Position numbers and translations under genes: made by a program. Below, piece by piece: positions 21,912 to 29,585 of a stretch of DNA of 39,505 nucleotides; position 1 is the first letter of the stretch; each line of letters begins with the position of its first letter. Source of the DNA: Ornithoclostridium sp949298505 (lineage in GTDB: Bacteria > Bacillota > Clostridia > Christensenellales > UBA3700); NCBI GenBank assembly GCA_949298505.1, contig CASFWW010000051.1, forward strand, positions 1 to 39,505, read 5' to 3'. The notes under the pieces are model-generated. The model was not told the origin of the DNA. It made no database searches and saw only the letters and a list, made by a program, of their open reading frames with translations.

Positions 21912-23366
21912 TCAGCCTTTTGTAGAATAGTTGGGCGCTTCTTTCGTGATCGAGATGTCGTGCGGATGGCTTTCGATAAGCGACGCGTTGGAGATCCTTA
22001 CAAACTGAGCGTTCTTTCTGAGCATCTCTATGTTGGGCATACCGCAGTATCCCATACCGCTTCTGAGGCCGCCCATAAGCTGGAACACGACTTCTGAGAG
22101 AGAGCCTCTGTACGGCACACGGCCTTCGACGCCTTCAGGAACGAGCTTCTTCGCGTTGGTCTGGAAATATCTGTCCTTACTGCCGGCAGCCATTGCGCCG
22201 AGAGAACCCATACCTCTGTAAACCTTGAAGCTTCTTCCCTGGAACATTTCTATCTCTCCGGGGGTTTCTTCTGTTCCTGCAAACAGACTGCCGATCATGA
22301 CAGCGCTTGCGCCGCATCCGATAGCCTTCACGATATCGCCGGAGAACTTGATTCCGCCGTCGGCGATCACTCGCTTGCCGTATCTGTCAGCCATTTCGGC
22401 GCAGTCCATGACCGCGGTGACCTGAGGCACGCCGATACCGGCGATGATGCGCGTCGTGCAGATAGAACCGGGACCGATACCCACTTTTACAACGTCCGCG
22501 CCTGCGTCTATAAGCGCCTTGGTTGCTTCAGCTGTTGCAACGTTGCCGACGATATAGGTGACCTGAGGATATGCCGCTTTTATCTTTGAAACGGTGTCAA
22601 GAACGCCTTTTGAATGACCGTGCGCGGTATCTATCGTTATCACGTCGACCTTCGCCTTCACGAGCGCGTCAACACGGTCGAGGACGTCTGCCGTCACGCC
22701 GACTGCCGCACCTGCGAGAAGTCTGCCGTTCTGATCCTTCGCGCTGTTGGGATATTTGATTGCCTTTTCGATATCTTTTATCGTGATCAGACCTTTGAGA
22801 TTGTAATCTTCGTCCACGAGCGGGAGTTTTTCAATGCGGTGCTGACCGAGGATCTTCTGAGCTTCGTCGAGAGTTGTTCCGACGGGAGCGGTGACGAGGT
22901 TGTCTCTTGTCATGCAGTCGCCGATCTTTTTTGTCATATCTGTTTCAAAACGGAGGTCGCGGTTGGTGATTATGCCGACGAGCTTGGTGCCTTGCGTGAC
23001 GGGAACGCCGCTTATGCGGTATTTTCTCATCAGATCGTTCGCGTCTGCGAGCGTATGCTCGGGGCTAAGGAAAAACGGATTGGAAATAACGCCGTTTTCA
23101 CTGCGCTTGACCTTGTCGACCTGCGCCGCCTGTTCCTCAATGCTCATATTTTTATGTATGATACCTATGCCGCCTTCGCGTGCGATGGCGATTGCGAGTT
23201 CATGCTCCGTGACCGTATCCATAGACGCGCTGAGAAGCGGTATATTCAACGTGATTTTGTCAGTGAGTCTGGTTGAAAGATCCACCTGATAAGGAAGCAC
23301 CTCGGAATAACCGGGAATGAGCAACACGTCGTCAAAAGTCAAACCTTCTTTAACAATTTTAGCCAT
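21912..23366 (-). CDS. guaB: IMP dehydrogenase
   Basis: The 484-residue enzyme oxidises IMP to XMP with NAD+, the committed step to GMP. Its (beta/alpha)8 core starts LTFDDVLLIPGYSEV; two CBS domains (about residues 90-205, with ISGVPVTQGTKLVGIITNRDL and LPLVDEDYNLKGLITIKDI) are inserted; the catalytic cysteine loop is GIGPGSICTTR near residue 300, followed by VIADGGI and the flap GMGSLGAM. Length fits. AAGGAG lies before the ATG. Its promoter and a 150-base leader carry three copies of the octamer TCGGACAA or its complement, a candidate regulatory site; no guanine riboswitch was recognised. Confidence 0.98.
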   Translation of the reverse strand: MAKIVKEGLTFDDVLLIPGYSEVLPYQVDLSTRLTDKITLNIPLLSASMDTVTEHELAIAIAREGGIGIIHKNMSIEEQAAQVDKVKRSENGVISNPFFLSPEHTLADANDLMRKYRISGVPVTQGTKLVGIITNRDLRFETDMTKKIGDCMTRDNLVTAPVGTTLDEAQKILGQHRIEKLPLVDEDYNLKGLITIKDIEKAIKYPNSAKDQNGRLLAGAAVGVTADVLDRVDALVKAKVDVITIDTAHGHSKGVLDTVSKIKAAYPQVTYIVGNVATAEATKALIDAGADVVKVGIGPGSICTTRIIAGIGVPQVTAVMDCAEMADRYGKRVIADGGIKFSGDIVKAIGCGASAVMIGSLFAGTEETPGEIEMFQGRSFKVYRGMGSLGAMAAGSKDRYFQTNAKKLVPEGVEGRVPYRGSLSEVVFQLMGGLRSGMGYCGMPNIEMLRKNAQFVRISNASLIESHPHDISITKEAPNYSTKG

Positions 23367-23458
23367 TTAATATCTCCTTGTCGCTTTTTCTAATTTTAGA
23401 ACTTTTTGCCGGATAAAGTCAAACGAATAAGCGCCCCTTTTACCCATTAAATCAAAAA

Positions 23459-23542
23459 TCGGACAAGTTCTTACACTCGATCTGTACAGACGCATGTTTT
23501 CGGACAAAGTGCACGATTTTGTATCATAATATTATTGTCCGA
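23459..23542. promoter_or_regulatory. Three octamer sites around the guaB promoter
   Basis: TCGGACAA occurs at 23459-23466 and 23500-23507, and its complement TTGTCCGA at 23535-23542. The last lies inside the spacer of the guaB promoter, the other two in the transcribed leader. Between the two leader copies is a perfect palindrome TCTGTACAGA. Confidence 0.45.
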
Positions 23543-23550
23543 TATTTCAA
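23523..23550 (-). promoter_or_regulatory. Promoter of guaB
   Basis: TTGAAA (23545-23550), 16 bases, TATGAT (23523-23528) on the minus strand; leader of about 150 bases. Confidence 0.65.
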
Positions 23551-23557
23551 ATATAAC

Positions 23558-23586
23558 TTGCCACGTCAACGGAAAAATGATATTAT
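23558..23586 (+). promoter_or_regulatory. Promoter of the GH3 glycosidase gene
   Basis: TTGCCA, 17 bases, TATTAT on the plus strand; expected start near 23593, about 35 bases before the ATG. It stands back to back with the guaB promoter. Confidence 0.65.
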
Positions 23587-23627
23587 AATTATAATAAAAG
23601 AAAAATCAGGTTAAAATCGGCTTTTTT

Positions 23628-26234
23628 ATGGACGAAAACAAAATCAGAGAACTCATCTCCCAAATGACGCTTGAAGAGAAAGCTTCATTATGTTCAGGCA
23701 AGGATTTCTGGACGACAAAACCCGTCGCTAGACTCGGCGTCGGCAGTTTTGTCATGTCGGACGGGCCTCACGGTCTGCGCAAAGAAAACGAAGACGACGA
23801 CAACGTAGGGCTGAAAAGTTCTTTTCCCGCAACGGCTTTCCCTCCTGCGGTGTCCCTTGCCGCGACCTGGAACACTGATCTCGCCGCGCAAGTCGGCGAC
23901 GCTCTCGGAAAGCAATGTCTTGATCAGAAAGTCGACATACTTCTCGGTCCGGGCGTCAACATAAAACGTTCGCCTCTCTGCGGCAGAAATTTCGAATATT
24001 TTTCTGAAGATCCTTATCTTGCCGGAAAGCTCGGCGCGGCGTATATAGAAGGCGTTCAGAGCAACGGCATAGGCACGTCTCTGAAGCATTTCTGCGCAAA
24101 CAACAACGAGTATCTCAGAATGACGATCAGCAGCATCGTGGACGAACGCGCGCTGAGAGAGATCTATCTGCCCGCATTTGAAGAATGCGTCAAGAAACAG
24201 CCGTACACCGTCATGGCGTCTTACAACAGGATAAACGGAGTGTACGCTTCGGACAACGAAAAACTGCTTGACGGAGTTCTGCGCAAGGAATGGGGATTTG
24301 AAGGTCTGGTCGTCAGCGACTGGAACGCTACCAACGACCGCGTTGAAGGCATACGCGCAGGCATGGACCTGGAAATGCCCGCGAGCGGCGGCAAAAACGA
24401 CAGACTCATAGTCGAAGCCGTAAAAAAAGGTACGCTTGACGAAGTCGCGCTTGACAAGGTCGTTGAAAGGATACTCAGGCTTCTTTACAAATGCGAAAGC
24501 GCCCGCAAGGATTACAAAGCGGATTACGACGCCGCGCACGATCTCGCAAGGCGAGTTGCGGAAGAAAGCATAATCCTTCTGAAAAACGACGAAAATCTGC
24601 TTCCCGCAGACGAAAACAAAGACATCCTGGTCATAGGCGCGTTGGCAAAACACAGCCGCTATCAGGGATCCGGAAGCAGCCGCATCAATCCTTACAGACT
24701 GGTGTCTTTCACAGACTGTCTGACTGCAAAAGGCAAGAAATTCGACTATGCCGAGGGCTACACTCTCAAAGGCAACGGTCACGACGAAAAGCTGTATGCC
24801 GAAGCGATAAACAAAGCCAAAAATTTCGAAGGCACCATCGTGTGCTTCATAGGGCTCACCGACAATTACGAAAGCGAAGGCTACGACCGCACCCACCTGT
24901 CTCTCCCCGCCGCGCACGACAAGCTCGTAAGCGCGCTCAAAGGGCTGGGCAAAGACGTCGTATTCGTGCTTTCGGGCGGTTCTCCCGTGCTGATGCCGTG
25001 GCTTAAAAACACAAGCACACTTCTCAACGCTTATCTGCCCGGAGAAGCCGGCGGAGAAGCGATCTACAACGTAATATTCGGCAAGGTCAACCCGAGCGGT
25101 AAACTCGCAGAGACCTATCCTCTTGCGGAAAAGGATTCTATCGCGTCAAAATACTTCCCGATGGGTCCGATCAACGTGGAATACAGAGAAAGCATATTCG
25201 TAGGATACCGCTACTACGACGCGGCGAAAAAAGAAGTCGCGTTCCCGTTCGGTTACGGTCTTTCCTACACCACATTCGAGTACTCAGACTTAAAATGCTC
25301 GCAAAACGGCGTGAGCTTTACGCTCAGGAATACCGGAAGCCGGGACGGAGCCGAGGTCTGCCAGCTATACGTATCCGACAAAAACCCTGTCGTATTCAAA
25401 GCGCCCAAAGAACTGAAAGGTTTCAGAAAAGTGTTCCTGAAGGCAGGCGAAAGCACGACGGTGAAAATGGACCTCGATATGCGTTCTTTCGCGTTCTACA
25501 ACACGGTGACGGAAAAGTGGTACGCGCCCAAAGGAGAATATTCGATTCTCATCGGCTCGTCGTCTCGCGACATAAGGCTCGAAGGAACCGTGAAGGTCGA
25601 TTTCAAGGACGTTCAGCCCGTTCCCGATTACGCGACGATATGCCCGCAATATTACGACATAGAGAATTCGGAGACGATCGACGACAGTCAGTTCCACAAT
25701 CTGTACGGCAGATCGATCGCGCCCAACGTCGCGCCCAAGCGCGGAGAATTCAATCAGAACACCACGATCGGCGATTTTTCGTGCTGTCTTATCGGCAAGA
25801 TAATCATAAAAGTCGCGCCAAAACTGATCAAATCGCAGGTCCCGGACGCAGACATGACGACGATGATCATGCTGACACAGGGAATGAAAGCCATGCCTCT
25901 GCGCGGGCTCACCGGCATTTCGAGCGGACTTATCGACAGCAGACTGATAGACGGCATGCTGCTGTGGGGGAACAAACACAGGCTGCGCGGAATGATAAAG
26001 ATGATCGGCGGAGTCTTCGGGTCTCTCTACAATATCGGCAAGAAGGACGAAGCCAACGCGCGCCGCAAAGAGCTGAAAAAGCAACAGAAAGAACAGGAAA
26101 AATTGCTCGCTCAACAGCAGAAAGACGAAGAAAAACGTCTTGCGCTTGAAGAAAAAGAAAAAGCGAAACGGGAAAAAGAAAGAATAAAGCAGGAAAAAGA
26201 AAAAATGAAAAATGAAAATTCTTCCCGTAAATAA
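23628..26234 (+). CDS. GH3 family beta-glycosidase (beta-glucosidase-like) with charged C-terminal tail
   Basis: The 868-residue protein is a glycoside hydrolase family 3 enzyme. The N-terminal barrel begins MTLEEKASLCSG, has SDGPHGLRKE, the substrate-site stretch GRNFEYFSEDPYLAG and KHFCANNNE, and the nucleophile aspartate in VVSDWNAT (D231). The second domain shows ILLKNDENLLP and GSGSSRINPY; a fibronectin-III-like domain (EVCQLYVSD to GEYSILIGSSSRDI) follows. After about residue 680 comes an extra helical region (MKAMPLRGLTGISSGLIDS) and then a tail of some 60 residues almost all K, E, R and Q. There is no signal peptide, so it likely hydrolyses imported oligosaccharides or glucosides in the cytoplasm. 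No Shine-Dalgarno sequence is clear. Exact sugar specificity is unknown. Confidence 0.93.
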   Translation: MDENKIRELISQMTLEEKASLCSGKDFWTTKPVARLGVGSFVMSDGPHGLRKENEDDDNVGLKSSFPATAFPPAVSLAATWNTDLAAQVGDALGKQCLDQKVDILLGPGVNIKRSPLCGRNFEYFSEDPYLAGKLGAAYIEGVQSNGIGTSLKHFCANNNEYLRMTISSIVDERALREIYLPAFEECVKKQPYTVMASYNRINGVYASDNEKLLDGVLRKEWGFEGLVVSDWNATNDRVEGIRAGMDLEMPASGGKNDRLIVEAVKKGTLDEVALDKVVERILRLLYKCESARKDYKADYDAAHDLARRVAEESIILLKNDENLLPADENKDILVIGALAKHSRYQGSGSSRINPYRLVSFTDCLTAKGKKFDYAEGYTLKGNGHDEKLYAEAINKAKNFEGTIVCFIGLTDNYESEGYDRTHLSLPAAHDKLVSALKGLGKDVVFVLSGGSPVLMPWLKNTSTLLNAYLPGEAGGEAIYNVIFGKVNPSGKLAETYPLAEKDSIASKYFPMGPINVEYRESIFVGYRYYDAAKKEVAFPFGYGLSYTTFEYSDLKCSQNGVSFTLRNTGSRDGAEVCQLYVSDKNPVVFKAPKELKGFRKVFLKAGESTTVKMDLDMRSFAFYNTVTEKWYAPKGEYSILIGSSSRDIRLEGTVKVDFKDVQPVPDYATICPQYYDIENSETIDDSQFHNLYGRSIAPNVAPKRGEFNQNTTIGDFSCCLIGKIIIKVAPKLIKSQVPDADMTTMIMLTQGMKAMPLRGLTGISSGLIDSRLIDGMLLWGNKHRLRGMIKMIGGVFGSLYNIGKKDEANARRKELKKQQKEQEKLLAQQQKDEEKRLALEEKEKAKREKERIKQEKEKMKNENSSRK

Positions 26235-26250
26235 GAATTGTAAAACGTTG

Positions 26251-26278
26251 CCGCCGCAGAAACCTGCGGCGGTTTATT
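26251..26278 (+). terminator. Terminator of the GH3 gene
   Basis: Perfect 9-bp stem CCGCCGCAG / CTGCGGCGG (26251-26259, 26264-26272), followed by TTTATT. Confidence 0.8.
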
Positions 26279-26356
26279 ATGCTTTGAGCGCCGGAAAATA
26301 AACGCTTGGCGGACTTATCCGGCGGTTTAGCCCGCCAACAGCCGACACTGCGCGAT

Positions 26357-27061
26357 TTACGGTCTCACCCTGCTGTTCACGATCTCTCTTGTCACGGGGT
26401 CGATCAGCACGGACATGTCGTCGTTACGGTCTGCGACGAAAGAGACGTACCAATAATATTTGCTTTCGCTGTCCTTTCTGTCGTTCACGTATCTGACGAA
26501 TATCTCTCTCTGCCACCCGTCCTCGGAAGCAATCTCTGCGTCTATCTGCTGTTTGTAATATTCGTATGCGGTCGTCAGCGCTTCGTCCGGATCCATGACG
26601 TCTGCCATTCTGTCAGTCAGCGCGACGGTATACGTCTCCGTTTCGTCGCCGCTCCCGACAGTTATCACGACTTTTTCCGGAGTGCCTACTGCCGAAAGAT
26701 CGCTGATTTCAGCGAGATATGCGCTCCCTAGCACGTTTTTGGAAAGCGCGCCCGTCGCTTTGCCCGTTCCGGACTCAAGCGAATATGTCATGTCTGCATC
26801 CTCGGCATTCTTTCTCTTTACGACCAGAGTCGTTCGCGTGACCATATTCCCCTTCTTTCCGTCGGCAATAAAAGCCTCCTCCTGAGAAAGGGTCGTGAGC
26901 GTAACCTCGAAGTTGTCGTCCGAACCGGTATAGCACGCGCTCTGACGGCTGCTTACGCTCTCCGTCAAAATTTCGTCCGTAGTCTTTCCGGCGTCGCACG
27001 CAACGAGCGCGAACGCACAAAGGATTACGGCGCAAACTGCAATGATGATCTTTTTTGTCAT
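26357..27061 (-). CDS. Lipoprotein of unknown function
   Basis: The 234-residue protein has a lipoprotein signal peptide: basic start TKK, hydrophobic core IIIAVCAVILCAFAL, and lipobox LVAC with the cysteine at residue 22, followed by aspartate. The mature part is acidic and rich in beta-type segments (NMVTRTTLVVKRK; KVVITVGSGDETETYTVALT); the C-terminal section (EIFVRYVNDRK, YYWYVSFVADRNDDMSVLIDPVTREIV) resembles a PepSY-like or similar small alpha/beta fold, a tentative reading. GGAGGG precedes the ATG. Single gene, divergent from the repeat element region. Confidence 0.85.
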   Translation of the reverse strand: MTKKIIIAVCAVILCAFALVACDAGKTTDEILTESVSSRQSACYTGSDDNFEVTLTTLSQEEAFIADGKKGNMVTRTTLVVKRKNAEDADMTYSLESGTGKATGALSKNVLGSAYLAEISDLSAVGTPEKVVITVGSGDETETYTVALTDRMADVMDPDEALTTAYEYYKQQIDAEIASEDGWQREIFVRYVNDRKDSESKYYWYVSFVADRNDDMSVLIDPVTREIVNSRVRP

Positions 27062-27198
27062 AAACCCTCCGTTTGGTACATTAAAGCATATTTACCTTGC
27101 GCCTTGGATATGACACTTTGTTACTTGCGCCGCGTCTTTTTAATCAATATCTGCGCGCGTATAAAAATTATGGCGCCCGTGTTCGTTTCGGGCGTTTT

Positions 27199-27478
27199 AT
27201 ACCAGATAAGAATAATACGAACCAACCCTGAGGCGCGCCTTTTGTGTGTTTTTTAACGATTCTCACTTGAAAATATTATAATATTATCTGCGTTCGTCTC
27301 GCTAAAACACTCACTAAAATTCATCGCCTGAGGGTGCCATGCAGTTTCAAGCAGTCAAATTTTTGTTGATACAAGGCAAATGCCGCAGGTAATATTATAC
27401 ATATTATCAAGGCATTTAACGCAGTAGCTACGAAAATTTGCCGCTTTAAACCTTGTTCGTATTATTCTGGTCTGGTAT
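27199..27478. repeat. Dispersed repeat element, copy B (MITE-like, intact termini)
   Basis: This 280-base element is bounded by 24-base terminal inverted repeats (27199-27222 and 27455-27478) that match at 22 positions; each runs from ATACCAGA to AATAATACGAAC. It shares left, central and right blocks with copy A at 20401-20745, including an exact 33-base block at 27437-27469. The centre holds a nested hairpin: AAATGCC / GGCATTT outside TAATAT / ATATTA. No open frame is present and no clear target duplication beyond AT/TA at the ends. Confidence 0.85.
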
Positions 27479-27492
27479 CGCTAAAAACAAAG

Positions 27493-27516
27493 AAAAAAGC
27501 CGGCGTTTCCGCCGGC
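27493..27516 (-). terminator. Terminator of the V-ATPase operon
   Basis: Perfect 7-bp stem GCCGGCG / CGCCGGC (27499-27505, 27510-27516) followed on the minus strand by TTTTTTC. Repeat copy B begins 20 bases further on. Confidence 0.9.
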
Positions 27517-27541
27517 ACGAAATTATTCTGTTTTCCTTTTC

Positions 27542-28177
27542 TCATTGCTTTTCTGCAAGGATAGATTTGATCTTCATCAGTCTGACCGTGTTGCCTCTTT
27601 CGTTTTCGTCAAGCTTCATCGTTATATAACGAATGGTCTCTTCTGTCTGAGGTATCATCACGTATTCAAGCGCGTTGACTCTCCTGCGGTTCTTTTCTAT
27701 CTCGTCGGCAAGCATATTGCACGTCTTTTCGATCTCCGCAAGTTTGACCAGCTTTTGCATGAGCTCCGTGAGTATCGCGATCGAACCGTCGAGTTCAGCG
27801 GTCACCGAGCCGTAAGAATACGGATACTTGTCCTCTCCCTGCGTCTTTTTGAGTTCAAACTGAGGCACGACGACGCTCATCACGTTTTTCGTCTGCGCTT
27901 CCAGCGTGATCTGCGAAGACGGCATGACCACGGCTTCCTGGATGGCGTACTCGTCGCTTACCGCCTTTGCCAGAACGAAGCTCCTGAGCGCCTCGGAAAG
28001 TTCTTCCTCGACCTCCTCTCTGAGCGCCTTGTTCTTCTTGGCGTACTCCATAAACCGTCTTATCATTTCGTCCGACTTGTCTTTGAGCAGTTTATGACCA
28101 CGGACAGCCGTTTTCAGCCTGTCCTTGAGCCTTCTCAACTCCATTCTTGTCGGATTTACTTTCAGTCTCTCAGCCAT
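27542..28177 (-). CDS. ntpD: V-type ATPase subunit D (central stalk)
   Basis: The 211-residue subunit is the rotating axle of the V1 motor, coupling A3B3 ATP hydrolysis to the membrane ring. It starts with the family pattern NPTRMELRRLKDRLKTAVRGHKLLKDKSDEM and is a long coiled coil with a mid-region of hydrophobic beta residues, ending in the helix YVMIPQTEETIRYITMKLDE(N). Length fits the family (about 205-215). It is the last gene of the operon, three bases after ntpB, followed by a strong terminator. Confidence 0.96.
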   Translation of the reverse strand: MAERLKVNPTRMELRRLKDRLKTAVRGHKLLKDKSDEMIRRFMEYAKKNKALREEVEEELSEALRSFVLAKAVSDEYAIQEAVVMPSSQITLEAQTKNVMSVVVPQFELKKTQGEDKYPYSYGSVTAELDGSIAILTELMQKLVKLAEIEKTCNMLADEIEKNRRRVNALEYVMIPQTEETIRYITMKLDENERGNTVRLMKIKSILAEKQ

Positions 28178-28180
28178 AAA

Positions 28181-29575
28181 TTATTCTTCCGCTTCGGGTT
28201 TCCTGATCTTGTCGTAATACTGCTCGAGGTATTTGTCGGAAATACGTTTCATTTCCGTTCTGGGCAATATCGTAAGAAGTTCCCAGCCGATCTGCAAAGT
28301 CTCTTCGATGGACCTGTTTTCGTTAAATCCCTGGTTGACGTATCTTTCCTCGAAAGCCTCTGCAAATTCCGCGTATTTGCGGTCTACCGGGGTCAGCGCC
28401 GCGTCGCCCAGGATCGCGGAAAGTTCTTTCGCTTCCTTGCCCTGCGCGTACGCCGCGAACAGCTGGTTCATTGAATCCGGGTGATCTTCTCTCGTCTTGT
28501 TCTTACCTATGCCCTTGTTCTTGAGACGGGACAGCGACGGCAGAACGTCGATGGGCGGATTGATGCCCTTCTTGTAAAGTTCTCTCGAAAGTATGATCTG
28601 CCCTTCGGTGATGTAACCGGTAAGGTCCGGGATCGGGTGGGTCTTGTCGTCTTCCGGCATTGTCAGGATGGGGATCTGGGTAATGCTTCCCTCCTTTCCC
28701 TTTATTCTGCCCGCTCTTTCGTATATCGTCGCAAGGTCGGTATACAGATAGCCGGGGTAACCGCGTCTGCCGGGGACCTCTTTACGCGCCGCTGAGACCT
28801 CTCTCAGCGCTTCGCAGTAGTTGGTGATATCCGTCATGATGACCAGCACGTGCATTCCTTTTTCAAACGCAAGATATTCCGCCGCGGTAAGCGCCATTCT
28901 CGGCGTCGCAATTCTTTCGACTGCGGGGTCGTTTGCAAGATTGACGAACATGACCGCTCTTTCTATCGCGCCCGTACGCCTGAAGTCCTGCATGAAGAAT
29001 TCCGCTTCTTCGTAGGTTATGCCGATCGCGGCGAACACGACCGCGAACTTGCTGTCCTTACCGAGAACCTTAGCCTGTCTTGCTATCTGAGCGGCAAGCT
29101 GAGCGTGCGGAAGACCGGACGCGGAGAACACAGGAAGCTTCTGACCTCTGACGAGAGTATTCAGCCCGTCTATCGCGGAAACGCCCGTCTGAATGAATTC
29201 GTCCGGATAATCGCGTGCCGCGGGGTTTATAGGCTGTCCGTTGATATCCACTCTTTTTTCGGGGATTATCGCCGCGCCGCCGTCTTTGGGGTTGCCGAGA
29301 CCGTCGAAAACTCTGCCGAGCATGTCTTCGGAAACGCCCAGTTCAAGGCTCCTTCCCAGAAATCTTGCTTTTGAAGTGGACATCTGAATGCCCTGCGAAC
29401 CTTCGAAAAGCTGAACGAGCGCGTTGTCGCCGTTGACTTCCAGCACCTTTCCGCGGCGGACGCTGCCGTCCTGACCGCTGATCTCCACGAGTTCGTCGTA
29501 CTTGACGCCGGATACGCCGCTGACGAGCATGAGCGGTCCGACGATTTCTTTTATTGACTTGTATTCTTTGAGCAT
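28181..29575 (-). CDS. ntpB: V-type ATPase subunit B (non-catalytic)
   Basis: The 464-residue subunit alternates with subunit A in the V1 head and contributes an arginine to the ATP site. Features: ISGQDGSVRRGKVLEVNGD in the barrel, FIQTGVSAIDGLNTLVRGQKLP, SGLPHAQLAAQIARQA in the place of a P-loop (no GKT, as expected for B), and RRGYPGYLYTDLATIYERAG. The C-terminus ends in a charged helix. It lies 10 bases downstream of ntpA and three bases before ntpD. Confidence 0.97.
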   Translation of the reverse strand: MLKEYKSIKEIVGPLMLVSGVSGVKYDELVEISGQDGSVRRGKVLEVNGDNALVQLFEGSQGIQMSTSKARFLGRSLELGVSEDMLGRVFDGLGNPKDGGAAIIPEKRVDINGQPINPAARDYPDEFIQTGVSAIDGLNTLVRGQKLPVFSASGLPHAQLAAQIARQAKVLGKDSKFAVVFAAIGITYEEAEFFMQDFRRTGAIERAVMFVNLANDPAVERIATPRMALTAAEYLAFEKGMHVLVIMTDITNYCEALREVSAARKEVPGRRGYPGYLYTDLATIYERAGRIKGKEGSITQIPILTMPEDDKTHPIPDLTGYITEGQIILSRELYKKGINPPIDVLPSLSRLKNKGIGKNKTREDHPDSMNQLFAAYAQGKEAKELSAILGDAALTPVDRKYAEFAEAFEERYVNQGFNENRSIEETLQIGWELLTILPRTEMKRISDKYLEQYYDKIRKPEAEE

Positions 29576-29585
29576 ATTCTCCCCC

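Noticed and set aside
23367..23520. Guanine riboswitch before guaB
   Set aside because: The conserved core (TATAATC... and the TTTCTACC-like block) is not present in the leader.
23694..24917. 407-codon minus-strand frame opposite the GH3 gene
   Set aside because: Antisense to a clear GH3 enzyme, no motif.
27172..27198. Hairpin CGCCCG/CGGGCG with TTTTAT before repeat copy B
   Set aside because: It looks like a plus-strand terminator but no plus-strand gene precedes it; it may belong to the repeat flank, so no separate call was made.
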